A DNA stretch of 64,000 nucleotides from Ashinkailepas kermadecensis. Taxonomy: Eukaryota > Arthropoda > Thecostraca > Neolepadidae. The translations under genes and the position numbers were made by a program. Positions 1 through 11,945 of this stretch are shown piece by piece. A model generated the notes under the pieces. That model ran no database searches and was not told where the DNA came from. It was given only the letters and a program-made list of their open reading frames with translations. The stretch is taken from contig JAOTOM010005134.1 of NCBI GenBank assembly GCA_034440615.1, positions 167,501-231,500 on the forward strand, given 5' to 3'. Every line of letters starts with the position of its first letter. Position 1 is the first letter of the stretch.

Positions 1-1122
1 TTAATCTGCGAAGGCCGGCCGCCAGGGGCCCGGCCGCCGACGAATTTCCGACTGAAATTCGCCATCAGCGCGCGCGGCCGGGCGGCTGGGGCGTGCTGGA
101 CGCCCGGCGAACTGCCACTTGGATGGCACGAGAGCGGCACAATGGCGGCGTCCGCCCGCTGCAGACCGGTCGCCGACCGGAGGTGTTGCCTTTTTACGGC
201 CGGCCGCGCACCGCCGTCGCCAGTATTAAAACCAGGTGATTTAATAGACGGCGGTGACGATCGCAAGTCGCGTTACGTGCGTGACGTCACCGGCCGCCGG
301 CGGACGGCAGCTTGGCTGGCGGAGCTTTGTCGACAGAGCAACACGTCTGTCTGTGTATTGAGCCACCGGTGGGTAGGCTACGAGAACTTGCACTGGCGAC
401 TGCGAGCGGTGGAGTTGCATTAAGTCTCTTGGGTGAGCTGTGACCGATGCGGAACTATGAGCTGATGGATAACCGAGTCGATAACGCAGACAAACACATC
501 TACAGGATTGATTACGAATCTGAAAGCGAGATGACTGGAGGATGTGGACCATTTAGTGATTTAAACTGCATTGCCAAATTGTTAATCATCATTCGCATGA
601 GTGTAGATTACCCGGACAATTAACCAACGCTTCGTTCGCTATCAAAGAGCAGCATGTCTAGCATCATGTCTCCTGATCAGGAGATAACTGGTAACCAGCG
701 TCATCCAAAAAAGGTAGCTGGCATTTCCAAAGTAGAGCACAGCGCTGCAACGCCTCACAACCTCGAAGAGCATTGCAAACAGAACTTGTGCTCACCCGAT
801 CATCATTCAGCACGTCTGTGCGAGCATCATCCATCAGGCGAACGGGCCGGGCAGGGCGGCTGCTCTCGCTACGACCGGAGCCGCGGAGCGGCCGGGGACG
901 ATGGCTGCTCTGGGGACCGCCTCCGCGTCTGTGACGTCAGGCGACAGTTGGCCGTCGGCAAGCGGTCGCCGACCAGCGGCTTGGCGTCCTGACGAACTGC
1001 GGAGTCGAGACGCAGATGATCGCGGCACTGCGTTGGCGCAGCACATGGACTGGGGCACGTGCTCCGTCTCGCCTGGCGGGTGGGTCTCCCGCAGGTGCCT
1101 AGTGAGAGGATCTACGGGCTGA
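1..1122. other. GC-rich non-coding stretch, no gene recognised
   Basis: The first ~420 bases and ~830-1120 are strongly GC- and CpG-rich with many CGGCCG-type palindromes, separated by a more AT-balanced piece. Open frames on both strands are short, arginine/alanine-rich and overlap one another, as expected from stop-poor GC-rich sequence. I recognise no protein family, RNA gene or transposon end. A CpG island of a gene outside the window cannot be excluded. Confidence 0.5.
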
Positions 1123-1672
1123 CGATCTCCCGTCGAGGTCCTCTGATCACCTGCCACGGTCTCCTGGTCGCTTTCCGAGATCTCTCGGTCTCCTGCCGAG
1201 GTTTCCTGGTCACATGCCGAGGTCTTCTGGTCTTCTGCCGAGGTTTCCTGGTCTCCTGCCGAGGTTACCTGGTTTCCTGCCAATGTCTTCCGGTTTCCTG
1301 CCGAGGTCCACGGATCACCTGGCGAGGTCTCCTGATCTGCCGAGATCTCCTGGTTTCCTGCCGAGATCTTCCGGTTTCCCGCCCAGGTCCACTGATCTCC
1401 TGCCGAGGTCTCCTGGTTTCCTGCCGAGGTTTCCCAGTTTCTTTCCGAGGTCTCCTGCCGAGATCTCCTGGTCTCCTGCCGAGGCCATCTGGTTACGTAC
1501 CGAGGTCTCCTGGTCTCCCGCCCAGGTCCACTGATCTCCTGCTGAGGTCTCCTGGTTTCCTGCCGAGGTCTCCTGGTTTCCTGCCGAGGTCTCCTTGTTT
1601 CCTGCCGAGGTATCCTGCTCTCCCGCCGGGGTCTCCTGGTTTCCTGCCGATATATCGTGGTCTCGTGATCTT
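1123..1672. repeat. 21-bp minisatellite (~25 diverged copies)
   Basis: Tandem units built on CTCCTGGTTTCCTGCCGAGG with 21-base spacing. Variants swap TTTCC for CTCC or GATC, and a few units are truncated. Because the unit is seven codons long, the array reads as heptapeptide repeats in several frames (RGLLVSC on plus, AGNQETS on minus). With no flanking coding domain this is better read as a minisatellite than as a gene. Confidence 0.9.
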
Positions 1673-2126
1673 CTATCGCTGAAGGCGTGGCCTATGCTGC
1701 CGTTACAGCGGGTGCACCACAAAGTGGTACGTACACCAGTCTGCGCATGGCTGGCGGGACTCAGTATCGGGGAGGAAACACACAACCACACACAGCCTGC
1801 GCTGCTAAAACACACTGTGCATGATGATCCACGTGACAGTCAAGCTGAGGAGAACCACCCCTGGTTCCCAAAGGGATGTCACCACTTCTTATCACAGCCT
1901 TCGTTTCCACAGGGAAGGGATTCCAGTAAACCTTTACTAAGCTGACCAGCAGGAAGGTAGGCTGTGCCGCTTCACAGCAATCTTGGCAGGGAATACTGCG
2001 CCGCTTTACAGTTAGGCGTTACGTGACAGCCTACCAAGCTGAAAACGGGCTTGTGTCCAAGCAGAGGAATTCGAGTCCTCACGTGACCACTTGCCCAACA
2101 GCCATGAAGTGAGAGACAGGGGCCTC
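1673..2126. other. Unique sequence, nothing recognised
   Basis: Non-repetitive flank of the 21-bp array. No protein family, RNA or transposon end was recognised on either strand. Confidence 0.4.
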
Positions 2127-2162
2127 TCAGCCTCAGGTCAGGCTATGCTGACCTGAGGCTGA
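2127..2162. repeat. Perfect short hairpin (15-bp stem, 6-nt loop)
   Basis: CAGCCTCAGGTCAG at 2128-2141 is followed after the loop GCTATG by its exact reverse complement at 2148-2161, with one more T-A pair at 2127/2162. The stem is shorter than a typical pre-miRNA (about 22 bp or more), so no RNA gene is claimed. Confidence 0.85.
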
Positions 2163-3008
2163 CCCTGCCTCCTGTTCCTCAGTCGGACAACCACCATTGG
2201 TCGCTCAGTGGGTAGGCTATCACAGGACTTCTGTCGACAAGGAACAATTGATCGCTATCTATTTCAGACTTCGGCAACACAGACTGAGCTGGAAAGGCTG
2301 GAAGGAGTTCGGTTGCAAATGGTGTAGAGAAAGGGGAGGAGCGGTTTATGATATCAATGAAGCATTCTCTTCTCCTAAGATAATGAGATAATTTCCAACT
2401 TTTACACTTGCTTGCTTGTTTCAGATTGATTGACCAACCGATGAATTAATTGCTCAAAATATACCAATCTAATTGATAAACTCAAGTTGTTGGGCGTCCA
2501 TCAAATCTTGTAAGGCATATATTATTATGTTGGTGTATATATTGTGCATTGCATGGCAAGCAAGATATTCAACTTTCTGTGCTGCTAATTTTTTAATGCG
2601 GATACCATCCAACTCATTTTGGAATCCGAGGCTTCTAATTTCTATTGCTTCAGCACTAAATGTAACCGGGCCAGCCACCATTCTTCGTATGAAACCACAT
2701 GCAATTATTGGAAGATGGATCAGTATTTAATGACATATTTTGCATGTTGGATTGCAGCATGGGCAGCATAATTAAAGCCACATGAGGCCAGTGGAATATA
2801 ACTTTCAGGATCCCGGCCATTATGGAATATTCTGCCCACACGAAGTCAATCGTGTGAAGTTCAGTGCGACCGGCATTCCTGGAATTTATACTGGGCCAAA
2901 TCTAAACCGACTTCAATGCCGTACTTTTGAGAACTGTCGGGAACAATGACCAACGAACTGGCACGAACCGGGATTGTTTACCAGATCAAATGGCATGGAT
3001 ATATCAAC

Positions 3009-3009
<1 letters not shown>
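2163..3009. other. AT-balanced sequence, nothing recognised
   Basis: No recognisable coding domain, RNA or transposon end. Small open frames on both strands around 2470-2840 match no family I know. Confidence 0.4.

Positions 3010-3075
<66 letters not shown>
3010..3075. repeat. (TG)n microsatellite
   Basis: About 33 uninterrupted TG dinucleotides. It runs directly into the left target duplication of the hAT-type element at 3080, so the transposon landed in or at the edge of this microsatellite. TG-rich sequence resumes on the far side after 5620. Confidence 0.97.
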
Positions 3076-3079
<4 letters not shown>

Positions 3080-3317
3080 CAGACTTGTGCTCGACTCAAA
3101 TTTTTTTAGTCGACTCACATTTGACTCATTGATCTTGAGATCCGATTCCACTCATGATTCAGAGCAGGTCAAAATTATTTGATTCGACTCAATTCAGACT
3201 CAGAGCTCACAAAGCATGATTCAACTCACGACTCAAACATAAATTTTAATCGATTCAGATCCGACTCAATGGTATTGGACTCATAAGCCATATGAAACAG
3301 TGTGCACTGCCCACACA

Positions 3318-3363
<46 letters not shown>

Positions 3364-3368
<5 letters not shown>

Positions 3369-3557
3369 GTGAGGTGAAAACAAAGTTATAGCAACAATAA
3401 TTTATTTGACAGACACTTTGATGTCAAGGTATCTTCATCTGTGACTAATTAAAGAAGGGAATTAGTATTTACTTAGACACCAACGAAGATGCTCTAACGT
3501 CGAAACATTTGTTGAATATATTATTTTTGCTATAGCTTTGTTTTCACCTCACATTAT
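3364..3557. mobile_element. Nested MITE with ~38-bp terminal inverted repeats
   Basis: The left end ATAATGTGAGGTGAAAACAA is mirrored at 3557 reading leftward, with only a few mismatches over about 38 bases. The element is ~194 bp and sits directly after a (TA)n tract (about 3319-3365). If the TA at each end is the target duplication, a Tc1/mariner-like MITE is the natural reading, but the flanking TA repeat makes that uncertain. It lies inside the hAT-type element at 3080-5620 and is therefore probably younger. Confidence 0.8.
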
Positions 3558-3814
3558 TTATAATACGTCATGCACTGTAATGGTTGGTATATAGGATATA
3601 TACAGATAAATGCATGTGCATGTGGATAAAGTAATTGACTCAAAAACATTACTGAGATGAATGGTTGTCAATGCATATGCAAAGAAATGAGTGCATAATA
3701 CTTCAATCCACATCAGCATGATGCACAACCTGAATCATATATACTTGACACACATCACCTAATCTCAACATAGCACCCAGGTCCTGCACTGCAATAGGTA
3801 TCCGCACATAATAT

Positions 3815-5000
3815 AATTGCGTTGGTTTGTTGCCCCCACGAAGTTGGTTTGGTAGCGGGCTTGAAGGTTTCCCTTCACCATTGTTTTACACGTAATTTTA
3901 CCGACTTTCTCTACGCTATCTTGCATATTTTATGGAAATATAGGGTACTTTGACGTATTCTAATTGAAAGACCTATTCTTTAGCTTCAGCAAAGGGTATC
4001 CTAAATGAGCCAGTAATAATCGTCCTGCCTAACAATGTGCCATTTCCGGCAGGCTCACCATCAAGTGCCTCCAAAATAAAGGGATTGTTCCAGATATTGG
4101 TAGGCTCCCTCTACCATCCATTCTACTTGTTTTTAAGTTGTCACCCTCGTTCAAGAGCAGAAGAAAGGACAGTCGGGGGGGGCTAAGTGCGCCATAGCTT
4201 CTTCTTCCCAGTGGCAGGAGAGTTTCAATCGAGTTGCAAGTTTCAGGAGGGCATTCCTAGATCACAATGGTGCTGTACATAAATGTTCAATTATGCATGT
4301 ATCATCAATAATCCATGCAAGATTCATCAAGGAAGAATGCATCATGCCCTGGGTCTAGCTGGCCTAGAAAAAAACTGTTTTCAACAACTGCTGTATGTCA
4401 ATGTAGGTAGGTAGGTACATGTTTGGAAAAATAGGCTGATCCTAGATTTTTGGGATCTCGAACATTATCCTCTCCAGAAAATTATTTCTTGTTTTCTCAT
4501 CTGGAGGTTGAATTTTCTCAGTTATTAACTTTTGACAACGAACTGCTGTGATCAAGTAAAAGTGCTAAAAATTCACTGAAATGGGTGCAAATTGAGTTAC
4601 AATGCATAAGGTTTGAAGAAAAATATCCTCCGTACTGGATGACTACAAAATATTCCTCCCCACATACCGGATTACAATGCACAAATCCAACCTTGTCTAA
4701 GCATGAGAATAAAATGTGTTGGAACAAATGCTCACTGGAAAGAATTGGACAAGATTATAGCTCACCTGGTGAGCGGCAAGACAAATATATTTGCTAGGAA
4801 GCAAATTAAAGTGACCATTGTGTAGGATTTGAGAAAAGTCTTCTGCAACCAAATTGATACCATATTTTTTTTTTTTTAACTTCAAATGACGTCATGCGGG
4901 CTTGGAAGGAAACTTCGATCTACCTTCTAGTAAAGGTACCTTGGGTTTGTTATTTGTCACGCGCACGGGTTTGTTATTTATCACACAAACCAACGCAATT
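3815..5000. repeat. Internal 16-bp inverted repeat pair, possible nested element
   Basis: AATTGCGTTGGTTTGT at 3815-3830 has its exact reverse complement at 4985-5000. A GCGGGCTTG(A/G)AGG motif occurs in the same orientation near both ends (around 3857 and 4897). No clear target duplication was found. This could be a ~1.19-kb element nested in the hAT-type transposon or part of its own interior. Confidence 0.5.
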
Positions 5001-5628
5001 GTATTCAGTTCTTATGCCGGTTGCAGTGCAGGGCCGTTTCGGTTCCATATTCTTTTTCACAATCACATCCAATTTCTGTGTTGAGGATTAAGACATAAAA
5101 GATCAGTGCAACTATGAGCCACAAGGGCCCTTTTTGAATCTTCTTGTGTTCCTGGCACTAGGATTGACTCATTGACTCATTGACTCACTCACTGATTGTG
5201 AATACCAGGCTTAACATTAATACTTATTTGTAGTTATTGTTATCCGATTTTGGTAAATAACTTAAGTACCTACCCCTCATTCTTTACTCACTGGCAGCTG
5301 ATAAGTTGACAATTGTAATGCTAAGCATGAATAATTGTACTGTGTTTTTACTCCCTACTTTATGTTATGACATACTATTTACAAAGATACATGCTTTATA
5401 TCATTTGTTCATAACTTGCATTTGAGTCACAAGACTCAAATGACTCATTGTGATTCAAATGATTGACTCATGATTCAACTCATTTAAAAAAGAAAGATGT
5501 GATTCAACTCGCGACTCAAGATACGTTTTGGGGAAAAGAATCGATTCAACTCGCGACTCATCCAAAAACGATTGATTCATGAGTCGATTCTCGATTCAAC
5601 TCGAGTCGAGCACAAGTCTGGTGTGCGT

Positions 5629-6188
5629 GAGTGTTTGTGTGTTTATGTGTGCATTGAACCACTTCCTGTGCTTTTGTATCTTGTTCAGTTTCGTCTCTTG
5701 ATAAAAGGAGCGTGTTGTCGCCAGTGTACTGAATTACACCATTGCCGTAATGTAATGCTTTTATATCCTGTACCAACATCAATTATTGGAAAAAGTCAAT
5801 GCATTGCACTTATTAATGCACTGTGTCACGGTCGACATAGACAGCCAACGAACAACTGGACGCTGTATGAGCATTCACGTATCGATGGAGGAAGGCGTCG
5901 AATTAGCTTGGATGTCACATGACGAGCTTATAAAAAAATGGTTAACATGGAAGGCAATAAATAATGCTTGCTATTTTCACATGAAATAGCATAACCATAG
6001 ACGTAGTATATCGGTTTTATGTGCTATTACACGTAGCACCCAAATGCGACTTGATAAATGTCCAACGCTTCGATGATGCACCTTTCTGAAGAGAAAATTG
6101 GCGAATAAAGTAGATATCCAGTTCGTAATTCTGAGTGAGCGGGCTGCTAAGATTGTGATCTGACTGTCTATTTTGATCTTATATTTGC
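5629..6188. other. Unique sequence, nothing recognised
   Basis: TG-rich at its left edge (continuation of the disrupted microsatellite), otherwise mixed composition. No recognisable coding sequence or element ends. Confidence 0.4.
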
Positions 6189-8591
6189 TCTTTCAATCGG
6201 TGCCACACCGAAACGTTGGGTACTTATAACGCAACCTTTGAAGGTCAAATATAATACTTAGGATATGCACCATTCTACGCCCATCCAAATTGTCTCACTC
6301 CTCAGGAAAATTACAGTAGCGTGACGATGTATCCATTGGCCATCACTGAGGCACGGTACGGTTTTTCCTAATATGGAAACCGGCACCGCTAAACATGTCC
6401 ACCTTTGTTCTAAACCGCCAGAGTGTAGTGAGAGCAACTAAAGACGATGAAAGGATTCTGCTGAAAGGTAAAGAGACTTTACAAAACAGCTATACCGACC
6501 AGATAAATGTCATGATGTTTTATAATGGGCAGTTTTCAATCACAACCCCTTGACATTCGTAGGAACAATTTACTTAATAATACAGTAGCATCACACAGTT
6601 TTTCATCAGCGGCTACTCCATTCCAGTGGAAACTCAGTCAGTCCCTGCCAGTTTTACATATTACTTAGCTGTGCAGGGAAAATGATTTTGGTGCCGAGTT
6701 CTAAACAAATACTTTGGACTCCACTTTCGGCCTCGTGCAAAGCATTTTTTATCGAGACGGCAACAATTCGTCTCCAGCACAAGTTTACTAAGGCATTTAT
6801 CGTACCGTCATTTGCTTAGCTTCAAGATATGGAATAGATAGGAAACTGAACATTGCATTGCTTTAGGCTAGTGATTAAAGAATGCATGAAATATACAAAT
6901 AGCATGTGATGAATGAATGAGATATCGCGAAATGTAATTCAATACGTAATATAATTGAAACACCTTCCTGGAGGATGCCGAGCGAGAATGCAGAATAATC
7001 TTTTTTCCCACTTTTTTCTGCATCCTAGAACAGGCCATCAACTCAATAACGTTTTGACAGTCCGAGAAAGGCAATATTATACATTTCAACCAAATTATCC
7101 GGCTAATGTATCTGACAGACGATGGTCCGCCCGATGCATGTTATGTGTTGGCAATATCGTCTTTAAGCTGACCGTAGTTCTAGGCCTCGGGCTGACCTGC
7201 TGAGTGAAAACATTCGAAGCTGCAGCGGATTGGCTTTTCATCATAATTGTTAGTTGCGGCATTCCGTTAAATAATTATACCATCTGTAGTACGCTAGCGG
7301 CAGTTAAGCCGTGGGTATTTTACTACGTTTTCAACCATGAGTGACTTAGTTAATATGCTTTAGCCACTCGCCTATATCTCGTGGTTGAAATCAAATGTTC
7401 CAGTCACGACTGAGTCATTACTTTTATTCCATGCCGGCCTTTACGTAAATTATGTGTATTCCGGTTCAACCACCAGTGCGGCGGTGGGGAATGAATAGCG
7501 AATGGACTGGCTCTATAGGTCATTGCACTCGGGCACTGTAAAATATAGAGGTTATTGCGCCTTACGATTAACACCAACCGTGCAACTAACCCATACCGAT
7601 GAACCACGGTTGTGCAAACGTACGCGACAAAGGAGTAATCGTACTTTCTGGCGAGATTAGGTCAGACTACTGATATCAAAGTAGATAAATATATAGATAG
7701 TAGATGTCAAAATTGCAGTTTTCATACCGTCATAACATCATTGCGTATCAATTGGTCTATTCTATGATGCAAAATAAGAGTGTATAAAAAATGTTATTCT
7801 ACCATCTCGCTCAGCATCTTCCAGTGAGGCGTTTCAATTGCATTATGTAATTCATTGCAATTCATGATAATTCTCTCATTCCTGCATGTTATTTGTTTAT
7901 GTCATAGCTTCTTTACTTAAGTGCCTAAACCAGTGTAGCGCTAAGTCACTTATGCACTACATCCATCGAAGTTAAGGAAACGACGGAATGATAAATATGC
8001 CAATAAACGTGTGTTGGAGACGGTAATCTCGTTCTAAAAATACGTCGCACTCTACCTTCAATCTCGTGCAGTGTTTTTTACAACTCGATATCAAGATTCC
8101 TTTTCCAGCGACGTTTAGTAATGCATAAAGCTGGCATGGGATGCCTGAGTTTCTATTGGAAGGGAACAACCCCGTGATGAAAAATGTGTGCTACTACTAT
8201 ATTATTACACAAATTGTTCCTAAGAATGTCAAGGGTTTGTGATTAGAAAGCGCTCATTATATAACTGCATGCCATTTATCGGGTCCATATATATTTTTTG
8301 TAACGTCTCCTTACCATTCAACAGAATAACCTATAGTTTTTAGCTGCCTCACTACACTCGGGCGGTTTAGAACAATGGTGAACATTTTCGGTGATGTCGT
8401 TATCCATATGTGAAAAACCGTATCTTGCTTCATTGATAGTCCATGGATACATCGTCATGCTATTATAATATTGTTGAGGAGTGAGACAATTTGGAGGGGT
8501 GTAGATCGGTCATTATATGTAGTAATATACTTCACCTTCAAATGTTGTGCTATAAGTACCCAGCATTTCGGCGTGGCACTTAATTGAAGGA
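6189..8591. mobile_element. 2.4-kb fold-back structure with ~0.9-kb diverged inverted arms
   Basis: The left arm (~6189-7090) reappears inverted at ~7720-8591. Anchors: GTGCCACACCGAAACGTTGG at 6200 against AAGTGCCACGCCGAAATGCT read leftward from 8581; CCAAATTGTCTCACTCCTCA at 6285 against the same block inverted near 8475; CCTTGACATTCGTAGGAACA at 6548 against its near copy inverted near 8220; and a GAGGATGCCGAGCGAGAATG block near 6970 against its inverted copy near 7808. I estimate 70-80% identity by eye. The ~630-base centre does not pair. No target duplication was found. It could be a fold-back/TIR-rich DNA element or two related copies inserted head to head. No transposase was recognised. 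Confidence 0.8.
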
Positions 8592-8735
8592 CAGACTATT
8601 TCCCTCACTCTCTATCTCTTTCTTTGTCTCTGTCTGTCTTTCTCTCCTTCCATTCCTCTCTCCCTCTCTCTGTCGCTTGCTTCCTCTCTCTGTGTCTCTC
8701 ATTTCTCTCTCTGTCACTTTATTTCTCGTTTTCGT
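8592..8735. repeat. CT-rich low-complexity tract
   Basis: Imperfect (CT)n/(TCTCTG)n tract immediately right of the fold-back structure. Confidence 0.85.
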
Positions 8736-10680
8736 TCTCTGCCTGACGCTCGTGTGTTTCCTTCTAGCTCTGCTTCCCTCTCTCACAGCTGTTATTTCTA
8801 TATTACCCCACTTCGCTTTCGGCCTCCCAAGTGGACTGAAAATGATTATTGGTCCCTGAAGTATGTTTCAGCCGGTGGAAAGCACATGTGTGGTCCGACA
8901 GGCTGGATTTATTATAAAATAAAGCCCTCAAGTGCCAAATTAAGGCTCATCATCAACAAAGAAAGCCACACCGCAGCTGCTTTCAGAGGCTAAATTGACT
9001 GATGAGAGCAATTAAGACGTCCATTTTGCGCAAAGCGTGGCTGATGTTCGGCGTAATTCACACATCAGATGCCTGGCGGGCGTAAGTCCAGCCTGGAGTA
9101 TCCGGCATGGCTACGCGCGGCTTACGGCGACCTTCTACACTGCACGATGTCTGCCCCGAACTGCCGAACTGCGGGCTCAGTTCAGCAGTTCGACACAGTT
9201 CACACTAACCCAAGACACGACCGGCTGAGATATTTTGCATACGTGTGTGTACAAGTCCCCAGCTCGGGTAAATGACTTCATACGTTTGACTATTTAGTTC
9301 CTGTAGCTAGACGGGAGCTGTTAGCCTAGATGAACGTTGTTGGGATGCGCTGGCAGATAGTGTTGATGAACAAATGAAAGCCAATGTATCTGCTCTCAAA
9401 TTTGTGCCTCAAAACCATCAAAATCAAGATTTGTGCCTCGAAATCCCTGTTGCACCTAGGTGTCAGAGTGGAAGATTACTCTGGAAAAGTGAGTTAATGG
9501 TATAAAAATAAAGTTAAAAAAGAGTGCAACACAGGACTGCAGAACAACCATAGTTTTATGGCCAAGTTCTGGTGCACCTTAAAATAAAACTAAGAACAAA
9601 AACGTTCAAGATACTACTTACTCTTTCTTGGGTGCTTCCATTCATTGCCACCTTTAATTTAAAAGGAAGAAACCAGGGAAGTGCAAAATTATGATGTTAT
9701 TGGGAGGCATGAATACAAACTGTTCCCAGCTAGATGCGATATTTTACCCAGATTTGACATGCATGGAATGGTGCAATCTCCCCTCACCAGAGTAAGTTGG
9801 TCCTGCACCAGCACGTGTTGGGTATGTGCACAGCGGACCTCGTGTGTCGCATTTGTTTATAATTAGCCCGATAATTTAGAAACGATCCTCTATCCACTTT
9901 AATCCGGTCAGATGCTCACACCCGGTCTCAGCGGGAGGTGGTTGTTATTTAACAAAAATCCCCCTCGAACTTCCAAACTAAGCGGTGCAGGAGCACCAAC
10001 CACATATCATTGGAAAGTCCTCGACAAGTAGTGCAAGAGGATGGCTTCATTGTTTACTTTAAAATAATTATGAAGCATAAAATAGCTGCTTTTCATGAGA
10101 AAGATTGCCTTTCAAAAGCAATTATATCTCCATATCTGGCAAAGACACAGTTGACGTGTTTGCTTCTGGCTGCATCGGTGTGCCTGATGTACATTGCCTC
10201 TTAGGCAATAAGGCTTCGTTTGTTTTGTGTGGTTACGAGTATTTGAGTGTTCTGGACATGTAATTGCCTTGTCAGCGCTGTGTTGTGGTGCTTGTGTGTG
10301 TGAAAGCGTGGCCCGTTGTTTTGTAGATGCATTGTGAGCTTTCGACTGAGTATAGTGTTGTGTTCCCTATGTAGTCACTGTGAGGTAGGAATGCGCAGTC
10401 TCCTAAGGTGAAATTGCAGTGGTATATGACAGTTGTTTGTTTGAGTGGTGATGGGTCATGTGCGGTATTATTTTTCATCAGTAGGGATGCTGTAGTTGAG
10501 CTCTTTTGCATATGTTCAGGCTGATCTTGTCTGCTGGTTGTGTGGTTTTGCAGTTTCTCTGAATAATGTATCACAAGCACGATGCAAAAAACAAGGAATA
10601 TAAAACAATGTTGCTAGATGACCTGATTCATTATTTTTCATTTCAAATGTATACTCTATGGAAGCATAGCGGAACTTGAC
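8736..10680. other. Unique sequence, nothing recognised
   Basis: Mixed composition, with only short unrelated open frames (about 100 codons or fewer) on both strands. No element ends or RNA genes recognised. Confidence 0.4.
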
Positions 10681-10897
10681 TTCAATTTAATCGAACGCAG
10701 ACTAAGAGGTGAAATAGCTTCCGCATCACATGTTGACAAATCCGAGCACAACGACGGCTGACGGTGTTAGATGCAGCGAATCGCAAATCGAGACACCGAC
10801 CGAACTCGAACCACTGGCTGGCTCGCTGGCTCGATATCCATTCCCGATCATTTGGCGGTAATCCGTGGCGCGCCGTATCCGCCGGCTTCGGCGGCCG

Positions 10898-11097
10898 GCA
10901 TCCGCGGCCGTATCTCCGGCATCCGCGGCCGTATCTCCGGTATTCGCGGCCGTATCTCAGGTATTCGCGGCCGTATCTCCGGCATCCGCGGTCGTATCTC
11001 CGGTATTCGCGGCCGTATCTCCGGTATCCGCGGCCGTATCTCCGGCATCCGCGGCTGTATCTCCGGCATCCGCGGCCGTATCTCCGGCATCCGCGGC
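10898..11097. repeat. 21-bp GC-rich minisatellite (~9 copies)
   Basis: Units of GGCCGTATCTCCGG(C/T)ATCCGC, 21 bases, with C/T variation at two positions. All frames stay open, reading RPYLRHP, GIRGRIS or PEIRPRM, so this array lies inside several overlapping open frames. I see no independent sign that any is translated. Confidence 0.92.
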
Positions 11098-11605
11098 GGC
11101 TTCGGCTGCCGGTCTCCGCCGCCTGTGCGCCGATCGGCCCCGGGCGGCGGCGTCCCATTTCCTGGCGTGTCGGACCGGGGCGCCGCGTCCCTGCTCTACG
11201 GCCGTCTTGTCATTCCTTTATCTGGTAAATGGCCTCGTTCATCGTGTCGGCTCGGACACATCTGGCGGCGCCGGTAAACAGCGGCGCGCGCGCGCCGCCG
11301 CCGCCTCTCGGTGACGGACACGACGCGTCGGCGGCGCGTCGTTCGGCCCACCTGGCGCGAACTCACGCCGCCGACAACACGCACGCAGGTGATAACCGCC
11401 AGAGCTGTGAGAGCGCGGCCGGCCCGCGCGAGCTGCGTTAATTGGCTGGGTGCTCGGGTGGACGCGTGCTGGCAGCAGGCATGTGCTCGCGCCAGGCGCG
11501 AAACTGAGACTGGGTGTGTGCAGGCTATCGTGTTGGGTTGCTTTCTGGACTGGAGCGTTGGCCAGTATGCGGCGTGCCAGCCAGCATTCAAGTCTATTTA
11601 CAGTT
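11098..11605. other. GC-rich non-coding flank between two minisatellites
   Basis: Very GC-rich (CGCGCGCGCC near 11283) with overlapping stop-free frames on both strands. No protein family recognised. Confidence 0.4.
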
Positions 11606-11945
11606 GCGCCGTACCCCACCATATGCGGCATGTCAGCCGACACTCCTGTCTATTTACACTTACGTCCGTACCTTACCATACGCGGCTTACTGGCCGACAC
11701 TCCAGTATATCTACACTTACGTCCGTACCTCACCATACGCGGTATACTGGCCGACACTCCAGTATATATACACTTACGTCCGTACCTCACCATACGCGGC
11801 ATACTGGCCGACACTCCATTGTATTTACACTTACGTCCGTACCTCACCATACGCGGCATACTGGCCAACACTCCAGTATATCTACACTTACGTCCATACC
11901 CCACCATACGCGGCATACTGGCCGACACTCCAGTCTATCTACAAT
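11606..11945. repeat. 57-bp minisatellite (6 copies)
   Basis: Units contain TACACTTACGTCCGTACC, CACCATACGCGG and ACTGGCCGACACTCCAGT. The period is 57 bases (19 codons), giving 19-residue peptide repeats in all three plus frames and one minus frame. The first and last units are the most diverged. Confidence 0.9.

Larger units (their letters stand above)
3080..5620. mobile_element. hAT-type DNA transposon, non-autonomous or decayed (2.54 kb)
   Basis: Seen directly: CAGACTTGTGCTCGACTC at 3080-3097 has its perfect 18-bp reverse complement at 5603-5620. The 8 bases outside the left end (GTGTGCGT, 3072-3079) are repeated exactly outside the right end (5621-5628). An 8-bp target duplication with CAG-starting termini is the signature of the hAT superfamily. 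Both subterminal regions (about 3090-3280 and 5160-5610) are crowded with GACTC, GATTCAACTC and GACTCA motifs, matching the known preference of hAT transposases for arrays of short subterminal sites. No transposase was recognised inside; open frames are under 75 codons. The interior holds a (TA)n tract, a nested MITE (3364-3557) and another inverted repeat pair (3815/5000). Most likely a long non-autonomous derivative. Confidence 0.88.

Noticed and set aside
3072..3079. GTGTGCGT duplication as mere microsatellite coincidence
   Set aside because: The octamer contains CGT, which is not part of the TG repeat, and it abuts perfect 18-bp TIRs on both sides, so the target-duplication reading was kept.
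10764..11314. Four overlapping repeat-protein frames of 149-168 codons
   Set aside because: All frames on both strands stay open because the 21-base unit has no stop; no flanking domain or start context singles one out.
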